In this document: piece after piece, positions 21,658 to 32,653 of the stretch
Layout of the letters: every line of letters begins with the position of its first letter
Position numbering within the stretch: position 1 is the first letter of the stretch
Assembly: GCA_011033025.1 (NCBI GenBank)
Contig: WFMF01000120.1
Span: 186,001-250,000, forward strand
DNA from: Beroe forskalii
Taxonomy: Eukaryota; Ctenophora; Nuda; Beroida; Beroidae
DNA: 64,000 nt
Reading direction: 5' to 3'
Translations under genes and position numbers: made by a program
The notes under the pieces: generated by a model
Databases searched by the model: none
Seen by the model: the letters and a program-made list of their open reading frames with translations, nothing else
What the model was told of the DNA's origin: nothing

Positions 21658-23592
21658 CTGAAAAGAAAAATGATGAGATCAACATCGATCAACATTCAAG
21701 GCAATATCACAGTTACTGCAAAGCATCTCAATGAATCATGAAAGCGAAAGTATTAAGACGCCCATGGATTCACCAGAAGCAACACTGCACTAACCGGATG
21801 GAAGTTATCTCTGCTAAAGCCGCAGAAGTATCTGTCCCTGTTCTCCGGCAAGGCACAGCTTTCCAGGTAGAAGATATTGAGTTTATCCTCTATCTGGATA
21901 ACCCGGAGCGGGAGAGTGGAGGCTAGGAGGAGGAGCGCTTGCACTAGCGCCACCAAACTATTCAGTCTAACCATCCTGGTGACTCTGAAAGTTAAAGAGA
22001 TACAGTCAGTCGATAGTAAATCATTAATCATGAAAAATAGGTACTGTCAAAATCATAAAATTGGTATAGGAAACAAAATAATGATACAAACGAGACTGAA
22101 TTAACCCACAGCAACAGCATACCCAGTGTCGGCTTTGGGAGCCGAACTCATGCTCATGTTGCTCCTTCTGAACCGGGAGCTCTTCACCAGCTTGTAAATG
22201 ATGAGGCAGTTGGAGACCACGAGGACGGTTGAAGCCAGGAAGAGCATGAGGGGGTGTGAGACGCTCTCCCACCACTGGATCTTTGTGGAAGTCAGTCAAC
22301 ACGGGGCCGCCCACTGCAGTTTTGTTGCTGGGCAGCGCTATTCTGCACGCTGAAAAGTCAAAAGTCATGGCAATCAGAAGATATCGAGTTGTCAGATTGG
22401 GCATCATTCAATTGGACACTTAGAAGTTAACTCACTCAAGAAGAGTTTGGTATTTGAGGGGATGAACATGGAAGTTATCTTACTCAAGAAGAGTTTGGTA
22501 TTTGAGGGGATGAACATGGAAGTTAACTCACTCAGGAACAGTTTGGTATAAGGTATTTGAGGGGAATGAACATGGAAGTTAACTCACTAATTCTAAGGAA
22601 GTGTTTGGTATTTGAGAGATGAAAATGGAAGTATTAACTCACTCAGGAATAGTTTGGTATCCGAGGGGGTGAACATGGTCCTCTGGTGCTCCTCCTCGAA
22701 CTTCCAGCTCCCGAAGAAGTCGCAATGGAAGGACCTTTCTAGGATACACTGCGCCTCCTCTTTTTCTTTTGTGCACCCCGTCTGGGAAATATCCTCGAAG
22801 TTCTGGTCGATGACCTTCTCCAGCATCACTATGTAGGGGATGGTTTGTAGGACGAAGGGGATGAGCATGCACATGAGGCATGCCATGGCTGTCCCGCTCG
22901 TCTTGATTGAGAAGGTGTAGGTGAGAGGACGGCAGATGTGCCCCGTTCTGTCCAGGCAGATTGCAACTATTAACAGGAGTTGGAGCCACACGAAGTAGTC
23001 CAGGAGTGCTTCAACTATTGCTCTGAAACATATGGAGTGTTGAAGTGATTCAACTATTGCTCTGAAACATATGGAGTGTTGGAGTGATTCAAATATTGCT
23101 CTGAAACATGGAGTGTTGGAGTGATACAGTTGGTGGGGAGATGAATCTGACAGGAAACACGCAGGGTGATGGGTCATAGAAATGAGATTGAATGATTAGG
23201 AATTAATTGAAATTTTGAGCTATATTACGTGAAATTTCGTTAATCCAATAATCAAGGTCTTTGGCAAATACATGATCAACGGATGCTTATTAACTATGAT
23301 AATTTATTACAGCTGAATAAATCACTTACAGGTTGTAGTACTCATTGCCCAGTTGCTCGTTCAGCAGAACGTTCCTCGGATCCTCCTTGTCAGCAGAACA
23401 GAAGAACAGGGCAGCAGGTATCCCCACCAGGAACACCAAACACACATCAGCAGCGGAAAGCAGGATGCACAGGATGTTAGACTGGAAGAAGGGGTGCTCT
23501 AGAATCTTCTTGATGTTCTTACACACGGCGTAGAAGCAGGATATGTTGCCGATCAGGGCAATGGCAATGGCGATCAGGCTATGATCGAAGGA
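21531..23592 (-). CDS. class A (rhodopsin-like) GPCR, five recognised exons
   Basis: Minus-strand gene split over at least five exons: 23330-23592 (TM1-TM2), 22643-23022 (TM3-TM4 and second extracellular loop), about 22108-22360 (loop and TM5), 21795-21984 (TM6) and 21531-21657 (TM7). Landmarks are a TM1 Gly-Asn (ALIGNIS), a TM2 Asp (LLSAADV), CLDRTGHICRPLTY at the TM3 end (DRY variant DRT), TM6 with LASTLPLR, and TM7 with NPWLYP (NPxxY). Splice phases agree from exon to exon (2/1, 1/2, 2/1, 0/0). However, a one-base frame change within the TM5 exon near 22285 separates loop from helix. The first coding exon and the C-terminal exon were not found. Ligand unknown; the architecture fits a peptide or amine receptor family but nothing more specific. 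Confidence 0.8.
21795..21984 (-). CDS. GPCR exon: TM6
   Basis: Acceptor TTAACTTTCAG; donor CCATCCG|GTTAGT. Encodes RVTRMVRLNSLVALVQALLL and LASTLPLRVIQ, then a Cys-containing third extracellular loop. 190 nt, phase 2 in and 0 out. Confidence 0.75.
22108..22360 (-). CDS. GPCR exon: second extracellular loop and TM5
   Basis: Acceptor GACTTTTCAG upstream of a CRIALPSNKTAV segment, whose Cys could pair with TM3. After a one-base frame change near 22285 comes WWESVSHPLMLFLASTVLVV (TM5) with KLVKSSRFRR at its cytoplasmic end. The donor is probably ACTGG|GTATGC, which fits the phase of the TM6 exon. Confidence 0.65.
22422..22668. repeat. exon-edge minisatellite on the donor side of the TM3-TM4 exon
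   Basis: About five degenerate copies (48-65 bp) of the exon 3' end plus its donor. On the minus strand each reads roughly CCATGTTCA, CCCCTC, AAATACCAAACT, TTCCT then GTGAGTTAA. Most copies retain a GTGAGT or GTTAAC at the donor position. Confidence 0.75.
22643..23022 (-). CDS. GPCR exon: TM3-TM4, edges embedded in tandem repeats
   Basis: Encodes YFVWLQLLLIVAICLDRTGH (TM3 end), TM4 (ACLMCMLIPFVLQTIPYIV) and an acidic Cys-containing second extracellular loop. The acceptor TATGTTTCAG precedes 23022. Identical acceptors occur 39 and 78 bases further upstream (exon starts 23061 and 23100), all in the same frame. The donor is CTGA|GTGAGT at 22643, and this boundary is also repeated downstream. 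Confidence 0.8.
23012..23125. repeat. exon-edge repeat, acceptor side (3 x 39 bp)
   Basis: Three copies of a 39-bp unit, starts 23012, 23051 and 23090 (the third lacks two bases). On the minus strand each holds CACTCCATATGTTTCAG followed by AGCAATAGTTGAA. Thirty-nine is a multiple of three and no stop intervenes, so each acceptor gives the same frame with 13-residue increments. Confidence 0.85.
23330..23592 (-). CDS. GPCR exon: TM1-TM2
   Basis: Acceptor TTGCTTTTTAG directly upstream of 23592 and donor CCT|GTAAGT at 23330/23329. Encodes SFDHSLIAIAIALIGNIS (TM1) and NILCILLSAADVCLVFLVG (TM2), leaving two bases for the next codon. Confidence 0.8.
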
Positions 23593-25574
23593 CTAAAAAG
23601 CAAGGGATATTGTCAATTTCCCATTCCTTCTGAAGTTAACATTTACATGGCAACTTTCATTATTTTCCTGGGCTGTAAGTAATCAGACTGTCAACATGTT
23701 TTACAATTGTGAACTATCATATTGATACAGCAAAACTTAGTTCATTTACCGTTCATGGCCGCATATTTATGCATTAGGTATGGAACATGAGAAATGTAAC
23801 ATCGCTTCATAAAAAGAATGATAGTTGACTATTTTAGTATTACTTTGAGAGTTAGAATATTATGTTTCCATATTTTCCAGGGCGATTGCATTAACTATTT
23901 GTGTTATCTAAAAGATTGGAGCATCAAATATAAGCCCCATACTTCATAATCATATAATGTGGGATCTACGAATTGTCAACAACAGCAAAACAATCACGTT
24001 TATCTTCATGACCAGGAGATTGTATGGCTAAAAACGTTCACACATGAGTTCACATAACACGAAATATCAACTGCAACAAAGTCTAAAGTGCCAATTATGC
24101 AATTTGCATTTTGGTATGCTCCTATAAAAAACTAATTGAAATAACCAGGCAAATAAAAGGACGAAGAGTGATAAAACCTTACACCTCATTGGAAGTGAAG
24201 ATTCTGTCATTCTGGCACAAATGACAGCATCAACAGCACGGAAACATGACGTCACCTGACAGCAATATACCTCTACATACATGTAGGTTTCCTAAGACTA
24301 TCCCCGCGTTGCACACGCCTGACAGTAACCTAAGACAGTTAGATCAGATACTGTCAAACATACAGCTCTATGATCAGCACTAAAAATGGCAGATATTTGC
24401 CCTGAACGAGACACAATTTCCTTGTTCCATCCATAGCTCAGCTTAACATTTCTAGGGTTTCATAGTGGACTTTGTAATGTTAAGAGACGAGGTGGAGAAG
24501 TCATGCTGAACTGTGGTGGAAGTTAAGTCTGTCAACCGATGATTTAGAAATAAACCGGAAATGATAGGAACGATGATGGAATTATTGAGTGAGACATCTA
24601 CAAACACCGTGTTTCAGAGATATAGTCGAATAAACCAGCTAAAAGAATGGTATTCTTATTTTCGCTGGCCAATACCACTGATTCATGAAATCCTTAATCC
24701 CGTAAGACTCGTGCAAATCAACATAGACAGTTTCTTCGCTATTCTGAACGAATATGCGATGTTTCAAATAATTGAAGTCCTTCAAAAAACATAAAAGGCA
24801 GCTAAATCGGAATCGGGCCTTTTGTATCTTTAAAAGAAATACTGTATTCGCTTTGTAAGGCAAACATTTCGAAAAAGCTCTAATTTGATTATGAGCTCTG
24901 AAAGTGAGAAAATCATACAAAAATACGAAAAAAACATTTTTGAATAGTTTCAAGGAATGAGAATTGGGGAGAAAAATTCCAGAGATTCTTGACATTTCAG
25001 ATACATGATACAAAATCCAGGAAAAGGGAATATGAAATTCATAAATACGTGTTCTACGGATGGCAAGAATTTACGCTGATAAAGGAAAACGATAACTGCA
25101 GAAAAATATAAAATGCAGAACTGAAGTAAAAACTAAATCAGTCATGAGCAAAACCTACCTCCGCTCTCAACCTAAACATATAACCCTAATACATGCTCAT
25201 TAGACGTGCGTTGACAAGACACCAGCAGCAGTGCCACATGTTGAGAAGCAACACCGAATTCCGATCAAAATATTAGACATCCTGATTATAGGAAGTATGA
25301 TGAATGGCTTTTAAATGCTCTAAATCTTACTTGATCGAGCTCAGAACACTCTATTACCAGATATAAAATAATGGCTTTTGTATGTGTACGAAAGTACGAA
25401 ACCAAAAGCGACATATTTTCACCTTCAAACCTAGAAATTTAGCTATTTAGGCAAATTGAGCTGTCAGCTTCTGGACCTGATGATTGTGCGAGACCCAACA
25501 GAAATTCTTTATAAAATCATCACACCCGATGGTATCCGGATACCAGAGCCTGGTTCTCAAGGCACCGAGCAAGG
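23593..25574. other. intergenic / possible 5' part of GPCR gene
   Basis: No exon could be supported. An open frame of 124 codons at 24639-25013 (-) has no recognisable motif. Confidence 0.4.
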
Positions 25575-25705
25575 TTCTTATGGCATGCAGTTTACATATC
25601 ATTATAGCGGAGTTTAGGGCACATTGCATGAACTTAACATATTATTAAAGCGAAGTTTAGGGCACATAGCATGTTTTTACATTTTATTATAGCGGAGTTT
25701 AGCGC
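25575..25705. repeat. three ~50-bp direct repeats
   Basis: TTATAGCGGAGTTTAGGGCACATTGCATG and two diverged copies follow each other. Short local tandem duplication. Confidence 0.6.
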
Positions 25706-25919
25706 CCGGATATCACCCGAGTGGATGGAATAACTAGACAGAATATTATGTTGTGATCTCTGATTTTATGAGAGTGAAGACATGAGCTCTGCTAAATGCA
25801 GCAGAGCTGTGTTCTGGGCGTGTTCATATTATTATCCTTTCGTAGAAAGCTGTTTCACACAGCACAACTATAGCAGCTCAGGAATAGATTGTTGGGTTGC
25901 TTTCATATTATTCTATGAT

Positions 25920-26129
25920 ATGGAAACGAAAAATGATTAATAAACGAAAAATGATAATGTTGAAACGTTTTCAAATCAAGCAAAGAAAATGAGAAAAAAC
26001 GAGCCGAAAATTTCGAATGTTTGTTGAAAATTTCAAGTGGCAGAATCAAGCGTGAACACAGAACATTTATTTCCGTGAAGTTTTAGGTCCGTGAAACTAA
26101 AGTCCGCGATAATTTAGTCCGATAAGGTA
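25920..26129. mobile_element. MITE, copy C (right half of the TACCTTATCGGACAT family)
   Basis: Matches the right part of the 8678-9135 element: AAGTGG, AGCGTGAA, TTCCGTGAAGTTTTAGGTCC, GTGAAACTAAAGTC and the end GTCCGATAAGGTA. No left terminus was found, so it is truncated. Confidence 0.7.
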
Positions 26130-28767
26130 GGAATGAACAGAAATTACGAAATTTCCGTGTTCTACGGAAAACAAGTTCGTTATGCACATCATCACAGCAG
26201 CATATTTAGTATGCAATTTATAGCGTGCAAAATAAAAACAATGTATCCGATGAGGTATAACAGTAGGTTATTCAAGATTTTAGAATCTGAAAAAACGGAT
26301 TATAAGAAAAATGCGTTCTTTGGGAAAAAAGAATTGGACCAAAATTCACATAATCGTTACCAACTTTCTATTTAGTGGATAGCATTGAATCCAGCAAAAC
26401 GTTAGTAGGTACGTCCTTTCTGAATTCGGTCACATATTTGTCATATGAGATGAACAACAAATCTTGCAGGAAGATCAAGGAACAATAGTAATCAAATATT
26501 ATAATGACTTTCATTATGCATATTCGCACGGCATTTTATTTATAAATCCGGTCAACAAGGAAATTAACAATTAATCTTGCTCATGTTGAAGATTTGTAAG
26601 TATGATTTATTGTACAATCTGAGAACAAAATATTGGTGGGCTTCAATGTAGGGGCTCTAGGTTTTTATCAACAATAACTCAATACTGAAGAATTTAAGTG
26701 AGATTCTCAGTTCAAAAATATACGCCCCAAATATGCAAGTCAGAAGGTCAGAAAGTCTGTTCAGCTGAGAGGAATGAAATACCTGAATAATGCCATGTAT
26801 GTGCAGCAGCACGTGCAGCACTGCCTCAAAATCTCACAGTTTTAAGAACAAATCTCTCAAACTAGCAACCTGTTTAACGTTGAAACAAACGACAGGGCAT
26901 TACAGTCGAATATTTGACGAAATGCCGGATGCCATACACAGAAATCTTACGATTTAGGAGGAATTTAGCTGTAGTATTTCACAGCGAATCACACCGAATG
27001 TGTGCAGTGTGCACGTATTAAAGTGCGCTCCAAGAATAGACCTTAACAAGTGACGGTATTTTCATGAACTCTAACGGGGAATTGATAGCATGGGATGGAA
27101 TATCTGTGAGCGGAGTCTGTATGTTAGTATGTTAGCTTTGAAGGTTCTTCATGCCTGAGCAAAAAGTCCAGTAAAAGTCTGGAATATTCGTCAAATGTCA
27201 ACGTTATATCATAACACGATGACATGAGAAAACACGAGTATAGACAAATGCTGCCTATACATATCAGAGGAAACACGAATAGACGCATACCAATCAGAAG
27301 AAACAGCAATGCGTTGAATCAATCTATGCAATATCTTGATAGATTACAAGATGAAATTAAGTCAGACACGGGTGTTTGATTATTACTTTATCATAAAACA
27401 CGTTGCATTACAGAACCTGCAATAACGTTTATATTCACATTTCACGATATTCTGGGCCGCACTAATGTCAGAGTGACGTCATCATCATGACTTAGAATGG
27501 CGAACTGATGAAGTTTCCAAACCACCCAGGTATAATTCATTCGCAACTCACTGGATGAAACACCTCCCGTGTGAGAGGTAGCAGCTGTCGAAGTCTTGTC
27601 AAATTGTGGGAAGATGGCTTGAAGTTATAGCAGTAGATAGTTCCGATTTGAGCGGTAAAAGATGCCGCTGTCTGGGAAAATTATACGAATTTAGAAAGAT
27701 GTGATGGTTGTAGAAACACGGCTTTAATTTCACCTCGGTGGGTATTATATTATGAATAATGATGAATTGTACTAGATTCGAACTTTCGAAATCCTATTAA
27801 TGAGAATACTGAAGTGGCAAGAAGGGTATTTAGATATTTAGGGTGGGAATTTCAATCTCTAGTAGCCTCAAATGGAAGAGAAGTGACTCAATTATTCGAA
27901 AAAAGTACCTGAAAATGGCCAATGAACAGTGAAACAACTACAAACAGCCAAGAGTTGGGGAGATATGTGCTGAAACTCGGAAGGTCACAGCTAACTTTAC
28001 TTGCGTTACAACTATTTCGACCTCAGAATGAATATTCGATATTCTACCGTTAACTGTTGATTGATATGTTATTATTGACATATTGGTATCATTAACATAA
28101 TATACGATTTTAGGGTATTATCTATGAATAAGCCATATGGTACTTACATTTATACTGCCCATAAGATTAGGAATGAATTATGACAACTGGAAAATTCATT
28201 TATGGTCCTAAATGTCCATTACAGCCTAAACATTGGTGTTTTAAGATGCTGTAAATCGTAAAATTGGCCCCAATTCAATTTTCGGAAAGCAGCACGGGGA
28301 AATCTGGGTATGAATAAATGCATGATGATTTGGCCCTATAGTTGACTGTCAGAGATGTTGTTATTAATGGGAAAAACAGTTTTTAGTCATAGTTTAGGTA
28401 TATAGATAGATTATAGCTATATGGAAATGGGGAAAACCTGATTAAAACTGTGGGATAATTTGGTTCTGTTGGACTCATAGCTGCCAAACCTTGACAATTC
28501 GTTCAGAGGGCACTTTTTGGGCATTGGCAAATCTCATTAAAAAGTTGAAATAAAAGAAAAGGAAGAAAGATTTCACAATGGGCTTTCAGTGAAGATTTCT
28601 GTAGCTATACCAAATCAGAATACCACCTGCAAGATCGCATTCTCTCCTTAATTTTTCACTCCTCCCTTTGATTCCACACCCTTAAGAATCCTTGAATTTG
28701 GGAAAACCCTCACCTACCTTTTCAAATCCAAAATCTTCATCCCTTTTTGAGGGGATGAAGCTAATAG
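26130..28767. other. intergenic, nothing coding recognised
   Basis: AT-rich. It contains only CRE-bracketed motif copy 3 (27473-27520). Confidence 0.5.
27473..27520. repeat. CRE-bracketed 45-bp dispersed motif, copy 3
   Basis: GTGACGTCATCATCATGACTTAGAATGGCGAACTGATGA. The left CRE is intact; the right one has decayed. Confidence 0.55.
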
Positions 28768-28778
28768 CTATGCGAGTA

Positions 28779-28995
28779 TATCAAACGACCGGTTACCATT
28801 TCTCAATAAATCCTGTTACGGTTTCGGTTCGCTAAAAACGCCGGTTAACCGGTATTTCGGTTTCGCCGTTTCGGTTCGGTTAACCGACCGATTTCCCTAA
28901 ACGGTTGATTGCAAAATGAAAATATTCGGTTACGGTTGGCTAAAAACGCCCGGTTAACCGGTATTTCGGTTTCGGTTCGGTTAACCGGTCGTTTC
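28779..28995. mobile_element. MITE rich in CGGTTAACCGG, with 11-bp target duplication
   Basis: Ends carry AAACGACCGGTTA and its complement TAACCGGTCGTTT. CTATGCGAGTA flanks both sides (28768-28778 and 28996-29006). The interior repeats CGGTTAACCGGTATTTCGG in direct and inverted orientation. A 9-11 bp duplication suits Mutator-like elements. Confidence 0.75.
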
Positions 28996-29006
28996 CTATG
29001 CGAGTA

Positions 29007-29606
29007 ACATTAATTGTCGAGAGGCTTGGCGTATAACTAGAATAAAAGTACAACGTGATTAGTTATACAAAAGAGCCAAATCGTTTGAAGGTATATTAAT
29101 TTGAAGTTAAGTCAAAAAAATAAGAAACACTGAGTAGGGTGAGACTTCACTCAACACCTTGTATGAAACGGCCATACAGCGCCACTGAAGAAGCCAGGCA
29201 GCCGGCAGTGACGTAACTTCCATGATTCAGATGATGCCACTGATGACATACTACCTCCTACTTCCCCTTGCCAGAGTGTCAGGGAACAGACTGGGCTCCG
29301 GTGCGGAAGTGGCTCGGTACCCGCCCTACTGACAAAGCACCATGTTGTGATGACAGAGAATCAGATGGAATGTGAATAGTGGCAATACCCGGACATTCAG
29401 AATGAAGTGCTAAAATCCATTGTCTTTGTGAATGTCTATAACAGCTTTTAAAAACTGCAATTGTCGAGGAATGCTGGCAACCATAAACGGTTTGTTTTGT
29501 TATCACTCTTATTTGGACTTGGAAAATAATACATTTGAAGAATAGGCTTTGATGTGGCAAAAGGACCGGCAGTGGTTCATGTCTCCGTACTCAAAGCTGG
29601 TGGAGC
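29007..29606. other. intergenic, nothing recognised
   Basis: No supported gene or repeat. Confidence 0.45.
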
Positions 29607-29895
29607 AGAGCTGTGAACTATAGCTGAGCTGTGAACTATAGCTGAGCTGTGAACTATAGCTGAGCTGTGAACTATAGCTGAGCTGTGAACTATAGCTGAG
29701 CTGTGAACTAGAGCTGAGCTGTGAACTGGAGCTGAGCTGTGAACTATAGCTGAGCTGTGAACTATAGCTGAGCTGTGAACTATAGCTGAGCTGTGAACTA
29801 TAGCTGAGCTGTGAACTATAGCTGAGCTGTGAATTATAGCTGAGCTGTGAACTATAGCTGAGCTGTGAACTATAGCTGAGCTGTGAACTAGAGCC
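29607..29895. repeat. 18-bp minisatellite (GAGCTGTGAACTATAGCT)
   Basis: About 16 head-to-tail copies with single-base variants (TATAGC, TAGAGC, TGGAGC). An open frame on the minus strand reads as a Ser/Gln/Leu repeat only because the 18-bp period is a multiple of three. Confidence 0.95.
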
Positions 29896-30779
29896 GTGTC
29901 GCCGTGAGGGGTGAATCATAAGAAATACACAGGTTTGACAAAATATAATGTGACGACTGACACACAAAAAGGAAAAGTGTGAAATATGAATTCTTATTGA
30001 AAGGAAAATACTCCAGCCAAAGCTGATAATATTTTCTTTCCGGGCATAAAATAGATTTCTACGTTATTAATTTATTGAGGTATGAAGATACTGGAGAAAC
30101 GGAAAAGTAACAAAATCTAACTTTTTCCGGACTGTTCAGCTTATAGTTGAAATGCAATCGCGAGAGCATGAATAGATATTTCCAAGAGTCCGACCTATGG
30201 TAAACAAACACAATCCGAAAACTACTATGTGCCAAGGTCTCAGATCGATGGACTATGAAGATTGAAGGTCAATACATTCGTACAGACTGTATACAAACTG
30301 CTAACGGTTCCAAATTGGAAATAAGCAGTGGAGAGAATCGATTTTATCAACCTCCAGAACATTAAATTGATGACGTCAAAAATTATCGAATTTGCAAAAC
30401 GATGAATCTTTAGTGGGGATTAGATTAAAGAGTCATGTTATGGGTTGTAGAATTATTCCACGCAATTATAGCTATAGGTACTAAACGATATTTTATACGG
30501 TGTTGAGTGAGTGTGTATGTTTTTGTTTTGTCTATGTCCGTCTAAGTATACCTCTTACACAACGAAATATACATCAAACACCAATAATAGCCCCATGTAG
30601 TTATAGGTAGCATTAAAGCTAGCTGCTATTTGATAACACCAAATAAAACATGAAATGTGCTGTTTGAATTTGATGAAGCCCGAATTTTAATTATAGTCCG
30701 GCGATTAAGTGGGTTAAAATAATAATTCAACTCAGGCCGCAGATTTAGCCGAAATTAAAAATAAATCGCAAAATTAAAA
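29896..30779. other. intergenic, nothing recognised
   Basis: AT-rich, with a lone TGACGTCA at 30369-30376. No supported gene. Confidence 0.45.
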
Positions 30780-31083
30780 TACCTTATCAGACATCATAAT
30801 AACGGATGTACCTATATTTACCTCAACGTAAATATCAATGTGCGTGAAAATTTAAAAATTAAGTCCGTGATTTTCAGGTCCGTGAATATTAAGTTCTTCC
30901 TCTTAGCGTAGACAGTAACTGCTATATGAAAATTCATCATTAATTAACGAAAAATATTGAAAAATCGTCAATTCAAGTATCAAAATCGTGGATGAGAATG
31001 TTAAAAATCGTGGATGAGAATGGTGAAAATTTAAAATTTTTGTTGGAAATTGGAAGTCCGCGATTATAATGTCCGATAAGGTA
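30780..31083. mobile_element. MITE, copy B (TACCTTATCRGACAT ends)
   Basis: Complete 304-bp relative of the 8678-9135 element: left TACCTTATCAGACAT, right ATGTCCGATAAGGTA, both including TA. Internal GTCCGTGAA words are shared. Confidence 0.8.
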
Positions 31084-31358
31084 GTACCGTAGGTACCCAC
31101 TACCTACATTCAACATATTATACTAAGACACTACCTACAACCTTAGAAGTGGAAAAGCCACGACCTATAGAATTTCCGCGACAAATAGAAATTTAGTAGT
31201 CTAGTGGAGCTGGTCTGGCGGACACATACAGTAGAGAAAGAAGGTTAGTTACTACTGAAAGAAGGTTAGTTACTATTTAGTAACTACAGTGGAGGTGTTA
31301 GTTTGTACTTTGTACTCGCCGTATTAGCAGTACTCTGTACTGCTACAAAGCGGTGGAG

Positions 31359-31406
31359 TGTGACGTCATTATCATGGTTTACAATGGTGAGGAGATGACG
31401 TCATTA
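31359..31406. repeat. CRE-bracketed 45-bp dispersed motif, copy 4
   Basis: TGTGACGTCATTATCATGG, TTTACAATGGTGAGG, then AGATGACGTCATT. Both CRE sites are perfect here. Confidence 0.65.
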
Positions 31407-31900
31407 ACAGCCCTCTAGTGCAGCATGTAAAACACCGTCCAATATAACCCTCATTTACAGCTGTGGAGAGACACGACATTTACACCTTCGAGATATAAAC
31501 CGGGTTTAAATTGCAGGCGGAATACTAGCGCTGGGATAGTACAGGATAGTTTACTAAGCTGGATCTGGAGTTTCAGTTTATACCTGGGTACCAACTCGTA
31601 CCAGGCTAACGAATATATCAAACGTATACTTTCAAATATGTCGCTGACAGACTGGTATTCCGCAATTGGTATGAGACACTTGAAACAGCTTCAAGCGAAA
31701 TACAGTTTCTGATCTGCGTCTTACTACTTCAGATAATAAAACATGTTTCATGACCCTTTACAATTCATTCCTTTCCATTGCAGTATTGTATGTAGAATGG
31801 AACCCCAGATCCTTCATCACTATGATTCGTCGATGGAACTTAAACTGTGAGGAACAAAAGGACCAAAAAGTGGGACATTCTCAAAATTTTCAGAAGCCTA
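31407..31900. other. intergenic, nothing recognised
   Basis: No supported feature. Confidence 0.45.
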
Positions 31901-32311
31901 ACTGTGCACAACATGAATCAGTTTCGGACCGAAAGTGCTGCGCTCAAATTTTGACCATTTCACTCATTAAGCCATTTGTGAATGCCAAATCGATACCAAA
32001 ATTTGCATGGATAAAGTTTATGGCAAAAGACAGCGTCTGTGAAAATTTGAAGCATTTTCATCCAAAAATTAAGAAAATATTGCGAAATAAAGTCAGTTTA
32101 GGACCGAAACTGGCAGTTTGGGTCCTAAACTGACTAAATTCTGTTATAACTTGATCATTCTTCAAATTTTTACAGACGCTGTCTTATGCCATAAACTGTA
32201 TCCATGCAAATTTTGGCATCGATTGGACATTCAAAAATGGTTTCATGAGTGAAATGGTCAAAATTTGCGCGCAGCACTTTCGGTCCGAAACTGATTCATG
32301 TTGTGCACAGT
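31901..32311. mobile_element. foldback element with ~155-bp arms
   Basis: The left arm (31901-about 32057) and right arm (about 32158-32311) are inverted copies at roughly 90% identity. They begin ACTGTGCACAACATGAATCAG and carry the small palindrome TTTCGGACCGAAA in each arm. A loop of about 100 bp separates them. A transcript would fold into a long hairpin. Open frames on both strands are mirror images and not genes. Confidence 0.8.
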
Positions 32312-32405
32312 AAAGCTTTTTCGACACGTTTCCGCAATTAGAAATTCGCAAATTCCTGCTACACAGTACTACAGTACTCACTGACCTGAGATTCAGGGAG
32401 TGAGA

Positions 32406-32653
32406 AACACGCCTGCTCCATCTTCACGCCTGCTCCATCTTCACGCCTGCTCCATCTTCACGCCTGCTCCATCTTCACGCCTGCTCCATCTTCACGCCTG
32501 CTCCATCTTCACGCCTGCTCCATCTTCACGCCTGCTCCATCTTCACGCCTGCTCCATCTTCACGCCTGCTCCATCTTCACGCCTGCTCCATCTTCACGCC
32601 TGCTCCATCTTCACGCCTGCTCCATCTTCACGCCTGCTCCATCTTCACGCCTG
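32406..32653. repeat. 17-bp minisatellite (CGCCTGCTCCATCTTCA)
   Basis: About 14 nearly identical head-to-tail copies. The 17-bp period has no stop codon in any plus-strand frame. Confidence 0.95.

Noticed and set aside
24639-25013. 124-codon minus-strand ORF
   Set aside because: AT-rich, Phe/Leu/Lys-rich, no motif, no acceptor or promoter context; compatible with chance.
29509-29967. 152-codon Ser-Gln-Leu-Ser-Tyr repeat protein on the minus strand
   Set aside because: The 18-bp repeat keeps the frame open mechanically; flanks show no start, splice or domain evidence.
31750-32133. 127-codon ORF beginning MTLYNSFLSIAVLYVEW
   Set aside because: Most of it lies in the left arm of the foldback element, and the mirror ORF at 32184-32381 encodes the same peptide on the other strand.
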